A stretch of 64,000 nt of DNA, from positions 387,457 to 451,456 of the forward strand of contig VZTI01003657.1 in NCBI GenBank assembly GCA_013397865.1. The letters are read 5' to 3'. Shown in pieces: positions 38,188 to 49,268 of the stretch. The DNA is from Struthidea cinerea. Taxonomy: Eukaryota; Chordata; Aves; Passeriformes; Corcoracidae. Every line of letters begins with the position of its first letter. The stretch's first letter is position 1. Made by a program: the position numbers and the translations under genes. The notes beneath the pieces were generated by a model that was given only the letters and a program-made list of their open reading frames with translations, made no database searches and was not told the DNA's origin.

Positions 38188-38949
38188 AACAAGGTCCTCG
38201 TGGCAATTTTTTTTCTTTGGAATCATTGTGGAAGAAAACCTTTTTGTAACAGAGGTTTCTAGATTTGCAACATTTTGATGAAGACTTTTCTGTTTGTGAA
38301 ACACTAGCTGTAGGATAATCTATACTGAACTTTTCTAAGAATCAGGAACAATTAGCAATGTACTAAACGTATGGACATGCTGGTAATTTTGTTTCCAAAT
38401 TTATATTAAAACAAAACCTCCGGGATTCTTTTTGGAGAGAAGCCAGAGAATTTGCAGGCACCAAAACGCACCCCAGAGCTGTGACATTTCAACATGTGGG
38501 TTTTTTGTGTGTTTTTTTTTTTTTTCCTTTTAATTTTCGATCTTTTCTGTTGGAACAGAAAGAGTGGCTTGGAAGTCTTAGGTGGTATGTAACAAATCTT
38601 AAAAAGAAAAAAAAAATTTAAACAGTATTTAAATATTCTTAAATATGTAAATTCATTAAATGTTTTACTTCTAATTTCTTGTATCTTGGCTGTCTTTGAT
38701 TTTATTGCATTTTTAAAAAACTGAACTATGATATGTATTGTAATTAATGATATGATTTCTGTATTTGAAACAGTTACTGTTTGCAAGTTCGGGGGGGGCA
38801 TTTTGTAGGGTTTGTATAATTTCTAGAGTCTAAAGGGGTAATATAAAAACGTGTTAATTTTTTTTAGCAATACATTTTTTCATGTCTATTGCTAGTTGCA
38901 ATTTTCCATTGCTAGTTGCATTTATGTATCTAAGACCTCCAAGCTTGTT

Positions 38950-38999
38950 AAAAAAAAGAAAAAACAAAACAAAAAAAAAAAAAAGAAAAGGAAAAAAAA
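38950..38999. repeat. A-rich low-complexity tract
   Basis: Mostly A with scattered G and C over 50 bases inside the FUBP3 3'UTR. It could prime internally in oligo-dT cDNA libraries. Confidence 0.85.
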
Positions 39000-39197
39000 C
39001 TTCTTCTATGCTCTCAGAAATATAAATACTGTTATTTTTAATATTAAAATGAATCTGCTATTAGTACCTTTAACAAACACTGTGGAACATAAAACCATAT
39101 AAAAGGTAGTAACTATTTTTTAATTCCAAGGTGTTTTTTGCTTTTTTTGTTTCTTTTAAATATTTTCTTATCTAATATTTGTCAAATTACCTAGAGA

Positions 39198-39203
39198 AAT
39201 AAA
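39198..39203 (+). terminator. FUBP3: FUBP3 polyadenylation signal, proximal
   Basis: AATAAA about 1.0 kb after the stop codon. Usage is unknown. Confidence 0.5.
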
Positions 39204-39247
39204 TGAATCTAGTATTAACCACAGTACGCGCTAAATAATTTTGATTT

Positions 39248-39253
39248 AATAAA
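39248..39253 (+). terminator. FUBP3: FUBP3 polyadenylation signal, middle
   Basis: AATAAA 50 bases after the proximal hexamer. Usage is unknown. Confidence 0.5.
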
Positions 39254-39541
39254 AGGGATAATATGATTTCTGATGTTTACTGTAGTGTTTCTTGTACAGA
39301 TAACAGTGTATTTTTAAAGGAAAAACGGAATTGAAGCTATTTTTTCTTGCATTTTTAATTGCCCTGCGGGACATTCCGTTTTTAAATGTACTGAATTTAC
39401 TGTTCTTGGGTTCTTTCCTTATTTTTCCTTATGCTTGAAATGTCTAACTATAAAGAACTGCGATTGGATAATGTTGAGCATGGTGTTAAAAAAAAAAGTG
39501 TTCTTTTTATTTGACTGACAGTTGCATTTTACACTCTATAT

Positions 39542-39547
39542 AATAAA
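39542..39547 (+). terminator. FUBP3: FUBP3 polyadenylation signal, distal
   Basis: AATAAA followed about 15 bases later by a GTGTCTTGTGGGTG element, a good downstream GU-rich region. This is probably the main 3' end. Confidence 0.7.
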
Positions 39548-40369
39548 ATTTCCACAAGGTGTCTTGTGGGTGAAGTATTTCCCGTCTCTTGCACTCTGTT
39601 GTTCCCTCTCCGCAGATCTCAGCTCCTGGGGAGTTTGGGGTGATCACTGCGGGCAGCATCAGCCTTAATTCTGGAGAAACCGTGTCCCTGTCACATCCTC
39701 CTGGTGCTGTGACACCGAGGATTCCCTTGGAAGTTTCTGTGCTTGTCGCTGTTTGGGCCAGAAGGATCCGTGTTAACACCGGCAAGTTTCCTCTGCAGCC
39801 CTCTAAAGGTTTTATTGCTGAGGAGTTGGCAGCCCCTGCTTTTAATACTCTGGACTTGTTGCTCTTCCCCAGCTTTGTGGCTGAATCCATGCAGGATCCA
39901 TCCCTGCAAGGGGGTCACTGGAGCAGCACTGACCGGGAGAGGGATGGGAGGGACGTGGCTCCAGCTGTTATCAGATGCGTTAAGGGCATTAACCTTTAGT
40001 TGTGCCCAGGCCAACTTTGCCAATAACTGGAGCCCCTTTCTCGTAAAATGTGAGTTTTGAGCTCCTCCAACCCAAGGCAGCTCCATCCCCTGCTCCCAGG
40101 CAGCCGTGGGGGTCTATGACGGGGGAAGGGAGGAAAGAAGATCCCATCTGCAAAGCTGGGAGCGGGAGGCACGTTGAGAGCCGGAAGAAAAGGAGATGTA
40201 GCATCTCTAAATATACCTCCAGAGAATCAAGAGAGACATTGAAAGATGGGATAGTAAAAGCCACTTGGAAATAGGGGAGAGGGGGGAAAAAATGGCTAGA
40301 GGAGAGGGCATAAAGGCTGCTGATGGGAATTGGGAGCGGGCATTACCGAGAAGACTTCCTTCTAATTCA

Positions 40370-40690
40370 TCTTCCAAGCTCTGTGCCAAAACACCATTTG
40401 GCATGGTTCACAGGGAGCAATTGTGTGATAATGAACCCTAAGGTGTCCCTTAATTGAAGACTGAGGATTACAGATTGTGCCAATAGTCGTAAATGGCGCA
40501 GGATTGTGGGAGGATGCATTTTCTTAAATGTATCTGTAAGTACAGATGAGTGAGGCTCCCCAGTGAAATGCCCGTACTATAAATTATGGAAATATCTCTT
40601 TCTGATGCAACCTTTTATTGAGGGGGTGGGGCAGCAGCACAAGAAATAGTTTGCAAGCCTTTGAAATTTGGCCTGTCATTAAGATGGTGC
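40370..40690. promoter_or_regulatory. Candidate conserved noncoding element
   Basis: AT-rich block rich in developmental-factor-like motifs, including GTGTGATAATGAACC, CTTAATTGAAGA and TATAAATTATGGAAAT, between GC-rich flanks. The conservation is inferred from appearance only. Confidence 0.3.
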
Positions 40691-41869
40691 CTGCAAAGCT
40701 GGGGTTTCATCAGCAGTCTGGTGTCCTGGAAGGAAGAAGTGCTTGAAACATTCCCAAGTTCACCGATTTGTTTTCCATTATTGCTGCCTGCTCAGGCCGG
40801 AGAGGCCACGGATGTTGAACTGTTGTGAGTCCGTGATGGGCTGGAGAGGGGCAGGGTTTGAGGCAGAGATGCCTCAGCACTTCATGTGGAGCTGGTGGCC
40901 CCTGGGCTCCTCCAAACCCTCCTCCAGCCCTGCTGCCTTCCTGGTCTCTGTCCATCCAGGGGGACCTGGGACTCGTCTGATGGTCAGTCCCACCCCAGGG
41001 CTGGACAGGCCCCTCACCCTTCAGTCTGCAGGCAACTCCTCGTGTCCCCTGGCTCAGGTGTGTGGTGCAGCCCAGAAGATGCTGTGGTGCTTTCAAAGCC
41101 AAGTCTTGGTGTCCAGGAGAGGAACCAAATGTCCTGCTCAACTCTGGGCAAATTTAACCCCCAGTAATGTGGGTCAAGCCCTGGCTGCACTGGGTTTTGA
41201 GGCAGGGAGGGTTTGTCTGTCCCTTTGGCAGGAACTGGATGCTGCATGGAGCAGGAGCAGTCCCTGAGGGTTGTGCAGGAGCTGGCAGGTGGGATACATT
41301 TGGGACTTTGGGGTCCATGAACAGCGATGGGGATGGTGCAGCATTTTCCTCCTCACAGGGAGCCAGAGCCCAGCACAGGGCCATGCCAGGACAATATCTT
41401 GAGGGGCAGTGAGGTGATCCCATGAGAAGAGCTTCACTTTGGGGAAGGCTCAGCCTCCAGAGTGCGACATTTGGGAAGAGAGAAGCTGGAGTCAATGGTT
41501 CCAGCAGGAGGTGCCCAGCCCCTGTTCTTTCCTACCTGCTCCTTCCCTCAATCCCTTTCCAGAGGCCTTGGCTCAGGCACACAATGGCTCTGCTCCCCCC
41601 AGAATTAATCCATCTCAGGTCTATCCAGCAGCACAGCTCTGCTGGGTGTGCGTGGATGTCTGGACTGCGTCCCACAGGACTCCCCAGGCTGGCAGCACTC
41701 ACCCCACTCTGCAGGCAGAGCCTGAATCCTGAGCAGACATTTATTGTGGCACTTCTGCAAACCCTTTCTGAGCAGCAGCCCTAATAAAGCATCTCAGTGA
41801 GTCCAAGATGACCCTGATGCTCTCCCGTGCTCTGTATTCAGTGAGCCTGAACAGGTAAGGCTCTTTTAG

Positions 41870-42080
41870 GAGTGGGAGACTTCGAGACAGTCTAAAAGAC
41901 TTTCTTTAATTTTGCATGATTTGAGAACAAACCACATTATGGCCATTGCGAGTTAGACTGAAATGACTGTTGAAAGAGACAAGAAGAGGTGGGACCTTTT
42001 TTTTCCCCTTCTCCAAGTATTAAATATTTAATCGCATTAAAGGAATGGTGTATTTACAGTAATGGGCAGCGTGGTCAGAG
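41870..42080. promoter_or_regulatory. Candidate conserved noncoding element
   Basis: AT-rich block with TTAATTTTGCATGATTTGAG and ATTAAATATTTAATCGCATT, an almost palindromic TTAAATATTTAA core, among GC-rich flanks. The call rests on composition only. Confidence 0.3.
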
Positions 42081-42800
42081 CGAGAGCTCCCGGTGTTTAA
42101 CATGGAGCTTTCCAACGGGATGTGGATGTTCACAAGGTCCCACCTGTGCTGCTGCTTCTCCCCTGAACCCACCTGGTTCCTCCCACTCTCAGGGGGATTT
42201 TCAGGGCTGTTGGTGTTTGTAGGATTGTGGCGCAGGGTGAGGAATTGGGATCTTGCAGTGTCGGTGTGTCCTGTCAAGCAGCACGTGGGTGTTTATTCCA
42301 TGCAGGGAGTTGTTTATCCTTCAGCTGGCTGGTTTGGAGGTTTTTTCACTGGATTTGCTGTGGGTAGCAGCAGTGCAGGGTGCCCACGGCAGACAGTGCT
42401 TCTCTGCTCTCATGAGGCTGGAAAAGACACAAAAGAAACTTTCCAGAACTTTTAATGATGGAAATGAGCAGAAATTGGTGTTATGTGATGTTAAGATGAG
42501 TTGAAGGAGCCACAGCTCCCTGATCTGCTGGCAGGAGGAGATGGTGGCCCCCAGAGCCAAGGGCAGTGGGAGGGCAGCGAGCCAAGGATGGGTCCTTGTC
42601 TGGGTGGCTCCTCAGTGGGTACTGGGGATGGAGGAAGATGGCAGAGGGGAACCAGCCATCCCTGGGATGAAGGATTTGAGGCAGTGGATGCCCAGGTCTG
42701 CCCTGCCACTTCCCTCCAGGTCCAGGCGACCCAAAAGAGCATCTCCGGGGGTGACGTGGGGGCACGTACCAACAGCCCCCTAGATTATCTTCCCACCCTG

Positions 42801-44760
42801 CCCCTTGTCACTTGAGGAAATCCTATTTCAAGGCCGCTCTAATGAAGCCTCTGATCTTTGCAGAGCCCGGCTTGCTCCCCTTTAATCCCGGCCGGTCCGG
42901 GGTGCAGGTGCCGCGGTCCCGGGGATTAGACGGTCCCTGCCCTTTGCGGGAGCCGTCACTCAGCGCGGCCGTGCCCGGTGAGCCACACGGGGCTCCTTGT
43001 TCGCAGGCAGTATTAAACTTTGCTGCCGCGGAGTCATTACACGGGGAGGCTGGAGCTGCTGCTCTGTTTGTTTGGGGGAAAATAGGGCTGGCGAAGGGCA
43101 GGAGCGGCGGGAGGACTCCACAGCCCCACGCCTGGGTCACCTGTCTGCCGGGCAGCCCCGTTCCCCTCACCCACCCCTGTCCTTCACCTCGCCTGTGTGG
43201 CCTCCTCCGGGGTGCCAGGGCTCGTCCGGCACCGGGGAAGCTGTGGCCGGGTGCTGAGATCCTGGTCCTGCCCAGCCTTAGCTGCCGTCTCCCCCAGCCG
43301 GCTCCTGCAATTCCCCCGGTGCAGCCCGTGGGTTTGGCAGCTGCTGGAGAGGCACGGCCAGCGTGGCCCTGGCTGTGGGGAGCGGAGCAGGGCAGGGGGA
43401 GCAGTGGGGCTCACACACCCCCACACGCACCCCACACACTCTCCCCTTGGGCCCCTCTCCCGGCTGATGTCTCAGCGCAGTCACCACGCCGGGTCACAGC
43501 TGGATTGGAGCTGATGCCGCAGGAGGGATGGGATGGGATGTGGCACAGACGCCGGTGGGATGCGGGAGAGACATCGGTGGGATGCGACTGTCCCATCCCC
43601 AGGTCACTGCCAGGAGGGAGGAAAAGGCGCAGAGATTTTCCTGTCTTCGCAGTCCACATCCCCCCTCTCTCCCTCCGGCCACCCCGTGCCACCGGCTCCT
43701 CTTGCCGAGCCGCGGCACCGCGGAGGTGGCCGAGGAGTCGCCACCGCGATTCGCCACAACCGTGTTCCCTTTCGAGGCCGCTTGAGCTCGGACGCAGCTG
43801 GGAAGGTGGTTTTCTTCCTCTTGCTCTTACGTGCCGTGACACCCTCGCCGAAATAATCCTGGAAATAATACTCAAAAGAAAGGAAGGGAAAGAAAGGCAA
43901 GAAAGCGAGCGAGAGCGGAGGGGAGAGCACTCAGCATCTCTGCTCGGCTCCGCGGCCTCCCGCAGAGTGAAATGGAGGCAAATAATGCCCTAAAGCTCCT
44001 TCCCCCAGCAGCGCGATCAGCCCGCGGCTCCGAGGGGCTGCCGTGCCCAGGGCCGGAGCGTTTGCCGGGAGGGTCACGGCTTCACCGCACCAAACCCTCC
44101 CTGCCCGGAGCCGCTGGGCACCGCCGGCACTGCTTGGGGGCACCCGAACCTCCCCCACTGCTCCCGGCGCCCTCGGAGGGCAGCAGGGACAGATTAGCAG
44201 CGCGGGTTTGGAGGGAAACCAAGGGGCCGTTCAGCTTCATCCATGGATGTGGCACCTTGGGGACGGTCACTCTCTTCCTTTTTGCCCCTGGGGAGGTGGC
44301 AGCGCATCGCCCTCACCACGCACCTGCCTGTGCCCTGTGTTGGCACAGGGATGGGGGATGCTGGGGCCCGCCCTGAAGCAAGGGGTGCACCCATGGGGAC
44401 CCCTCCTCGGTGTCCCAGCCCAGCCGCGGCCCCTCTGGCCCGTGATGAAGCTCCCCAAGAGATGATGCAGGGGTGCTGCGTGGGGCGGGTGAAGGCACAG
44501 GTGTTCCCCTATAGAGGGAACACGCGAAGGATCCACCGGACCCCTCAGTCCAGGCTCACCCTGGGCATTGCCGTGTCCTCCTGCACTCCCGGCTCCGCCG
44601 ATGGCAGCGTTCCCGGGCGCAGGTAACATTTGGGCACATTCCCATAACCGAGTGTCACCAACTGCTGCGGCGGCAGGGCCGGAGTCCCTCTCCAGTGCTG
44701 CTGTTTGCTTTGCAGCCTCCTTAGCCCCCATTGAGGCTTTTCAGCTCCAGCCCCTTCAGG
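42801..44760. other. GC/CpG-rich intergenic block
   Basis: High GC with many CpGs and long fortuitous ORFs (one of 393 codons at 42812-43993). No splice structure or protein family is evident. It resembles the extended CpG territory of a Polycomb-regulated developmental gene. Confidence 0.45.
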
Positions 44761-45300
44761 GGGTTTAAGTAGGTAAAACCTGAGGAAGAGACTATTTTCC
44801 TCCCTCCCTTTTGAGCCCTGCCTTGTGCCCAAAAGGCCCCCTTGTTTCACGCGTGCCAGTCACCTGGCTGGGCCCCCAGCCCCTTTCTCTCCCAGCCTCC
44901 CTTTTCTTTCTCCTTTCTCTCTTTTGACTTTTCCAGGAGCCCTCGCTCTCCAAACGAGCTTCAGATTGGATCCAGATTGAGGTCCCTTTGTCTTTCAAGG
45001 GTTGTACTAAGCTAATTAAATGTGATCCCAACAAATAAACGCAGATCTCCCCATTACATTCAGGCCTGCCTTTCAGGCAGCACCGGGCGGCCCCTCGCCC
45101 CCGCCCGCTCCGCGCAGGGTCCCCCTCATTGAGTCCTGGCCATTGAAAGCACTGCCAGGATTTCTTTTGTGCCGGGGGTCTCCGAGCCCTTTTTCCATCA
45201 GAAAAGACCCCCAAACAGCAGCTCGGCCTTTGTGAGTTTGCAAGCAAACGCCAAAGAAAAGCCCCCTGAATGCTTTAATAAATGACACATTTAGCAACTT
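44761..45300. other. Intergenic block with AT-rich core
   Basis: Mixed composition. The 45003-45062 interval has CTAAGCTAATTAAATGTGAT and a CCATTACATT segment, again homeodomain-like. No gene recognised. Confidence 0.4.
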
Positions 45301-46330
45301 CGGAGGCGCCTGGCTCCTGCGGCAGCCGCAGGGGTGCGATGATCCCTCCTGCCCCGGCTCCCCCGGCTCCCGCAGGGGTGCGATGATCCCTCCTGCCCCC
45401 CTTTCCCTCCGGCTCCCGGGGCATTTGCAGCCCGTGGAGGCGCAGGAGTTGCGGCCGGAGCAGCTGACCGCCTCCGCTCCCAGCCCGGCTGTCCGCCGTC
45501 CCCCTTTCCCGGCGCTCGGGGGGCGCACGGAGCAGGTGATGGAGTCGGCCGGGCCGCCCTGCGCCGGCACCGGGCACCGGGACACCGGGCAGCGGGCAGG
45601 GCGCGGCGGGGCAGCCGGGGCCAGGCGGCTTTTGAACTCGGAAGGCACGGTCCCTTCGCCTCGTATTAGCGCTGGCAAATCCCAAATCGTTTTTAATAAC
45701 ACATACCACCCCCCCACCCACCCCACCCCGGATCGGGGGCTGCGCTGGACTTTTCTCAGCTCAACTAATATCTTTTTAATGACTTTGGGAGGGGGCAGAG
45801 CCCGGCTCTGCCCTAGAGCCTGGATTGCTCCAAACAGATGTCGGGGCAGAGGGAGGGGGATGCACTTCCCTGCCAGGGACTTTCTTCTAAAGTTCAAACG
45901 AGAGGGGAGCTTTCAATCACCGCTAAAAATGTATTTCTCCCCATTGAACAATGGGCTCCTTTCTGCGCCCGGGGGGACTCGGCTGCGATCGCGTTTCTGC
46001 TGCCGGAGAGGAGAAACCTCCGGGTTTAGGGCAAGAAAAACTCAGCTTCGACAAGAGCTCTTCCCTGCGCCGGTTATTTTCGTAGCTCTGCATCCCTCCT
46101 GCATGCACTCTCTACGGGAAAAAAAAAAATAATGCAAAATTGTACTAACGAAGCACTAATCCTCCATCCGCGCTGCAGCCCTTCCCCGCCGCACAGGAGC
46201 CGCCGCAGATCTTTGCAGTGAAGCCGGGCAGTGAATGCGGGGTTTGAGGAAAGAATCGCGGCTGCACCGGCCCGGGGCAGCGGCGGCTCCATCCCCGCAT
46301 CCCGGCTCCATCCCCGGCGGCCCCACAAGA
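45301..46330. other. CpG-rich intergenic block with short tandem duplication
   Basis: GC-rich sequence containing a 29-bp unit present twice (see repeat entry). Long open frames on both strands (up to 274 codons) are typical of GC-rich noncoding DNA and contain no recognised domain. Confidence 0.45.
45327..45399. repeat. Tandem duplication, 44-bp period
   Basis: A 29-base unit (45327-45355) containing GGTGCGATGATCCCTCCTG recurs identically at 45371-45399, separated by C-rich filler. Confidence 0.9.
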
Positions 46331-47060
46331 GTTAAATTTTAAAGCAAATCAAATTCCCATTGGCCACTGTATATTATCTCAGCAGTCTTCATTTGATACC
46401 TCTTTAATACAGAAAGGAGCTTTTCAAACCCCTTTTCTCTCTTTTCTCCCCGCCACTCTTTAAGAGCAATAAATGTTCAACTGCAATAACTATAAATCAA
46501 TCTCCGCTCTGTTCAAATCCTATTCATGCGAAGGGCTGGAAGAGGGGAGAGAGCTCCCCCCTCCCCCCCGCCCCCCAAAAAGCAGCTGCTGGGCTCTAAT
46601 CTCCTTTCTTGCACTGTCATTCACCCTCATTTTTCCTCCATCACCCCATCCCTGCAATCTTTTCTTGTTTTGCTTTTCTTTTCTCTCTTTGCTGCATTAT
46701 GATCCCATGTCTCCCCTCATCAGACCCCAACCTTGTCCAGATCCTGACCATCCCCTTGTAGGCTGTGAAAGAAAAGAAGAGTCCATGGATGTCAAATTGG
46801 TCTCAAAAAGACCATGAAAGATTGATTTGCTCCACTTTTCTTCTGCCTGACATTATTTCTGAGGGTCCTGAATGGGAAACCAGAAAGTCTGGGACTGGAA
46901 TAAAGATGTTCTCTCTGTAAGGGGGAGACGGGGGGGAAAAATGCCCATTTACTCCTGGCCCATCAACCCTGCAAAACAGAGCAAAAGAAAAGAGGACTGT
47001 GGCTATTCAGAGTCAGACCAATATGTACACCTCCCAACAATATGCCAATATACTGAGGGC

Positions 47061-47088
47061 TTCTCTATTAACACCCATGAATATTAAA
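47061..47088 (+). repeat. 28-bp repeated element, copy 1
   Basis: The block begins TTCTCTATTAACACC and ends CATGAATATTAAA. It matches copy 2 at 27 of 28 positions. It is not low-complexity and does not resemble CR1. Confidence 0.85.
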
Positions 47089-47187
47089 GTGCTCACTAAA
47101 CGCTCAGAAGGAACTTTGGGAATATACACATGAAAATACAAGCAGCATTGTGCGGGGCTCAGAACAATGGGGCGGCGATAATGGCCC

Positions 47188-47215
47188 TTCTCTATTAACA
47201 GCCATGAATATTAAA
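47188..47215 (+). repeat. 28-bp repeated element, copy 2
   Basis: Same orientation as copy 1, offset by 127 bp, with a single C to G difference (AACACC versus AACAGC). Flanks are not shared beyond one base. Confidence 0.85.
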
Positions 47216-48140
47216 CTTGTTTCCTCTTAAATGTTAAAAAGGAGGGATAGCTGCGATATTAAAAAAGAGAAATGAGGAGCGGGGGGGGGCGGGGGACACA
47301 CAGCAAAGCACCTTCCTAGGACCGGGAAGAAGCTTTGGGAAACAGCTGGGGGTATTTAAAACCACGCAGAAAATGGAAGAAATTTTTTTCCACCTTTTTC
47401 TATCACTCCCCCCCCGCACCGCCGAGCCCCCGCAGCCGGGAGCGGGGTTCAGCGCAGTCCGCACCGGAGCCGCAGGGGGTTCAAGAGCATCTATTATTTT
47501 TTGTCCCGGGATAACTTGAAGGTTGAAGGGTTTTCCTGGGGAAAAAAAAAAAAGCAATCCCAGGGCTGGCTTGCCTCGGCGGCTGGAGGGAGCCGGTGTT
47601 GGGAACCTTTCCACCTGATGCGTTATGTTTAGCAAGGCTGAAATATTCTGACCGCTCCTCTAGCCAAAGTCCAGAAAAACAAAATAAACTTATTTTTTAC
47701 GCTTATTAAACCCCAAACCAATCCCTGGCAGGTTGTTAACCTCCCCGTTCCAGGACAGCGCTGCCTCTCGCCGGGCAAAGACCCGAAGAAAGCGCAGGTT
47801 TGGGTGGGTTCCTGACATCTGCGTTTCTTCTTGATTGGATTAATAGAAATAATTGCACATGGGTTGTAGCATCATTTCACCCAGGCCAGAAGACACTCCA
47901 CAGCTTCACCCTATAAGACACCCACCCAGGGGATAGGGTGGGGGTTTGGGGTGTGCTTGGCTGCTGCTCCGGGCGCGGTGAGACTCGGCGGGGCTTCTCG
48001 GGACTCCGGGCTGCGGGAACCGGCCTGAGGATTTTGGGGGCCCAGCCTTCCTCCCCCAGCCCTTTACAGCCCCTCGTCCCCATGAAAATCAAAAGAACAA
48101 GGCTAAGGAGAGGGCTCTAAGCTCCGACACAGCAGGACTG

Positions 48141-49200
48141 GGTTTAAATCCGGGAAAGATTAACCCTTTGCTGAGCCGGCAAAGCTCGGGCCCGAAGGGA
48201 GCGCTGGGTTTGGGGGCACCGCTCTGATGCCACCTTGCTGGGGAGCAGTGGTGGCTGCGGAGCTCCTGGGCTGGTCAAGGCGGGGATGGGCGCCGTGGCT
48301 GGCCGGGGAAAGTCTTCGGGTGCGGGGACGGGGGGCGATGCGGCGGCAGAGCCCCGGAGATACTGCAGCCTACCCTGGGCTCGAGGTCCGGCCCTGGGGG
48401 GACACGGCAGGATATGGTTGCTATTGCAGGGAGACGGGGAATCCACGAGCTGTCCCCGGGCACCCCTGGGCACAATCCTCACAGGGATGTGGGGCTGGGG
48501 ACCTGTCGGGCTGGCGGCGGCAGCCGGGTAAGCCCTGTCCTGGGGTCAAGCGGAGATCAACCCCGGGAGCGCGTCCCACCCGCCCCGTGCTTGGGGACCC
48601 TCTCCTGGGTTTTGGGGGAGCAGCGCCGGAGCCTCCCGGTGCTGCCGGTCCCGGCCGGGAGAGACGGGGATGCGGGGGGCAGCGGGGAGCCGAGCACGGT
48701 CGTGGCCAACTGCGGGAGCCTCGGCCCGTTCCCCCGGGGCCGCAAGGGCCAAACGCCGGAGAGCACCGGGAGCTGTCGGACTCGGGGCCGCCAAATTCGT
48801 TGTGGTGCTCAACGGCCCCAAAGCGCAGCGTTTCAGCCCCAAAAACGAGGGCGGGGGCCAGGTGGGGAGCGGGACCATGCCCGAGGGTGCTCCCCGTCCG
48901 TGGGATACCAGCAGGGACATTTCTGCCCGTTCCGTTGCTGTTCTGCCGTGCCCGGGGGCAGGTGCCCGGGTTTGGGTTTGCCCGGCCCGGGAGGTGCGGG
49001 GGGCCGAGGCGGTGCGTGTGTGTTTGTATATGCGTGTGTGTAGATGTGTGTATACGTGTGTGCATATGTGTGTGTGTGTGTGTGTGTGCGCTCGCCGTGT
49101 CCCTCCCTCCCTCCAGCCACCCCACCCCCGGGAGGGGAGGGAAGGAGGAGATGGGAGGGGGGGGCTCCGACGGCTCGCCTCGCTCCGGCAGCCCCAGTCT
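48141..49200. other. PRDM12 proximal upstream CpG island
   Basis: Strongly CpG-rich. It ends in a TG microsatellite and the PRDM12 core promoter. Long ORFs here, including a 413-codon one that runs into PRDM12 exon 1, are by-products of GC content. Confidence 0.55.
49015..49089. repeat. (TG)n compound microsatellite
   Basis: Imperfect TG/TGTA/TGCG repeats over about 75 bases, the purest part at 49068-49089, roughly 170 bases before the PRDM12 TATA motif. Confidence 0.9.
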
Positions 49201-49230
49201 CTCCGCCAACGTCAGGGAGGTCATTAATAA

Positions 49231-49235
49231 CCAAT
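49231..49235 (+). promoter_or_regulatory. PRDM12: CCAAT box within homeodomain-like cluster, PRDM12 promoter
   Basis: CCAAT within ATTAATAACCAATTAGG (49223-49239), which also holds overlapping ATTAAT and AATTAG homeodomain-type cores. It lies 22-26 bases before the TATA motif. Confidence 0.5.
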
Positions 49236-49256
49236 TAGGAGGGTCAATGAAGCTCA

Positions 49257-49263
49257 TATATAG
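49257..49263 (+). promoter_or_regulatory. PRDM12: TATA box of PRDM12
   Basis: TATATAG, six bases before the ambiguous base N. The expected transcription start, 25-30 bases downstream, would fall inside the unresolved gap, which explains why no 5'UTR is visible. Confidence 0.55.
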
Positions 49264-49268
49264 CCGGG

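Larger units (their letters stand above)
38188..39560 (+). other. FUBP3: FUBP3 3'UTR
   Basis: AT-rich untranslated sequence with T-runs (38513-38526), an A-rich tract (38950-38999) and a 20-bp-period direct repeat of ATTGCTAGTTGCA (38888 and 38908). Three AATAAA hexamers follow. The last one is trailed by a GT-rich element, which places the distal cleavage site near 39560. Confidence 0.8.
39561..42800. other. FUBP3-PRDM12 intergenic region, proximal part
   Basis: No gene found. ORFs up to about 174 codons lack domains. Two AT-rich blocks at about 40370-40690 and 41870-42080 stand out as candidate regulatory elements. No transposon recognised. Confidence 0.55.
46331..48140. promoter_or_regulatory. 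PRDM12 upstream region with several candidate regulatory blocks
   Basis: Alternation of AT-rich, TAAT-containing segments (46335-46420, 46470-46530, 47030-47225, 47640-47730, 47810-47880) with GC-rich ones. No gene or transposon seen. The density of ATTA/TAAT and CCATTG-type motifs and the position 1-3 kb before PRDM12 suggest a cluster of conserved enhancers. This is inferred from sequence appearance only. Confidence 0.4.

Noticed and set aside
42812..43993. 393-codon open reading frame, plus strand, in intergenic GC-rich DNA
   Set aside because: Low-complexity Pro/Ala/Arg-rich translation with no domain. Overlapping long frames exist on both strands, as expected in CpG-rich noncoding sequence, and there is no splice or promoter context.
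45073..45897. 274-codon minus-strand frame
   Set aside because: Shadow of GC-rich sequence containing a tandem duplication; no recognisable family.
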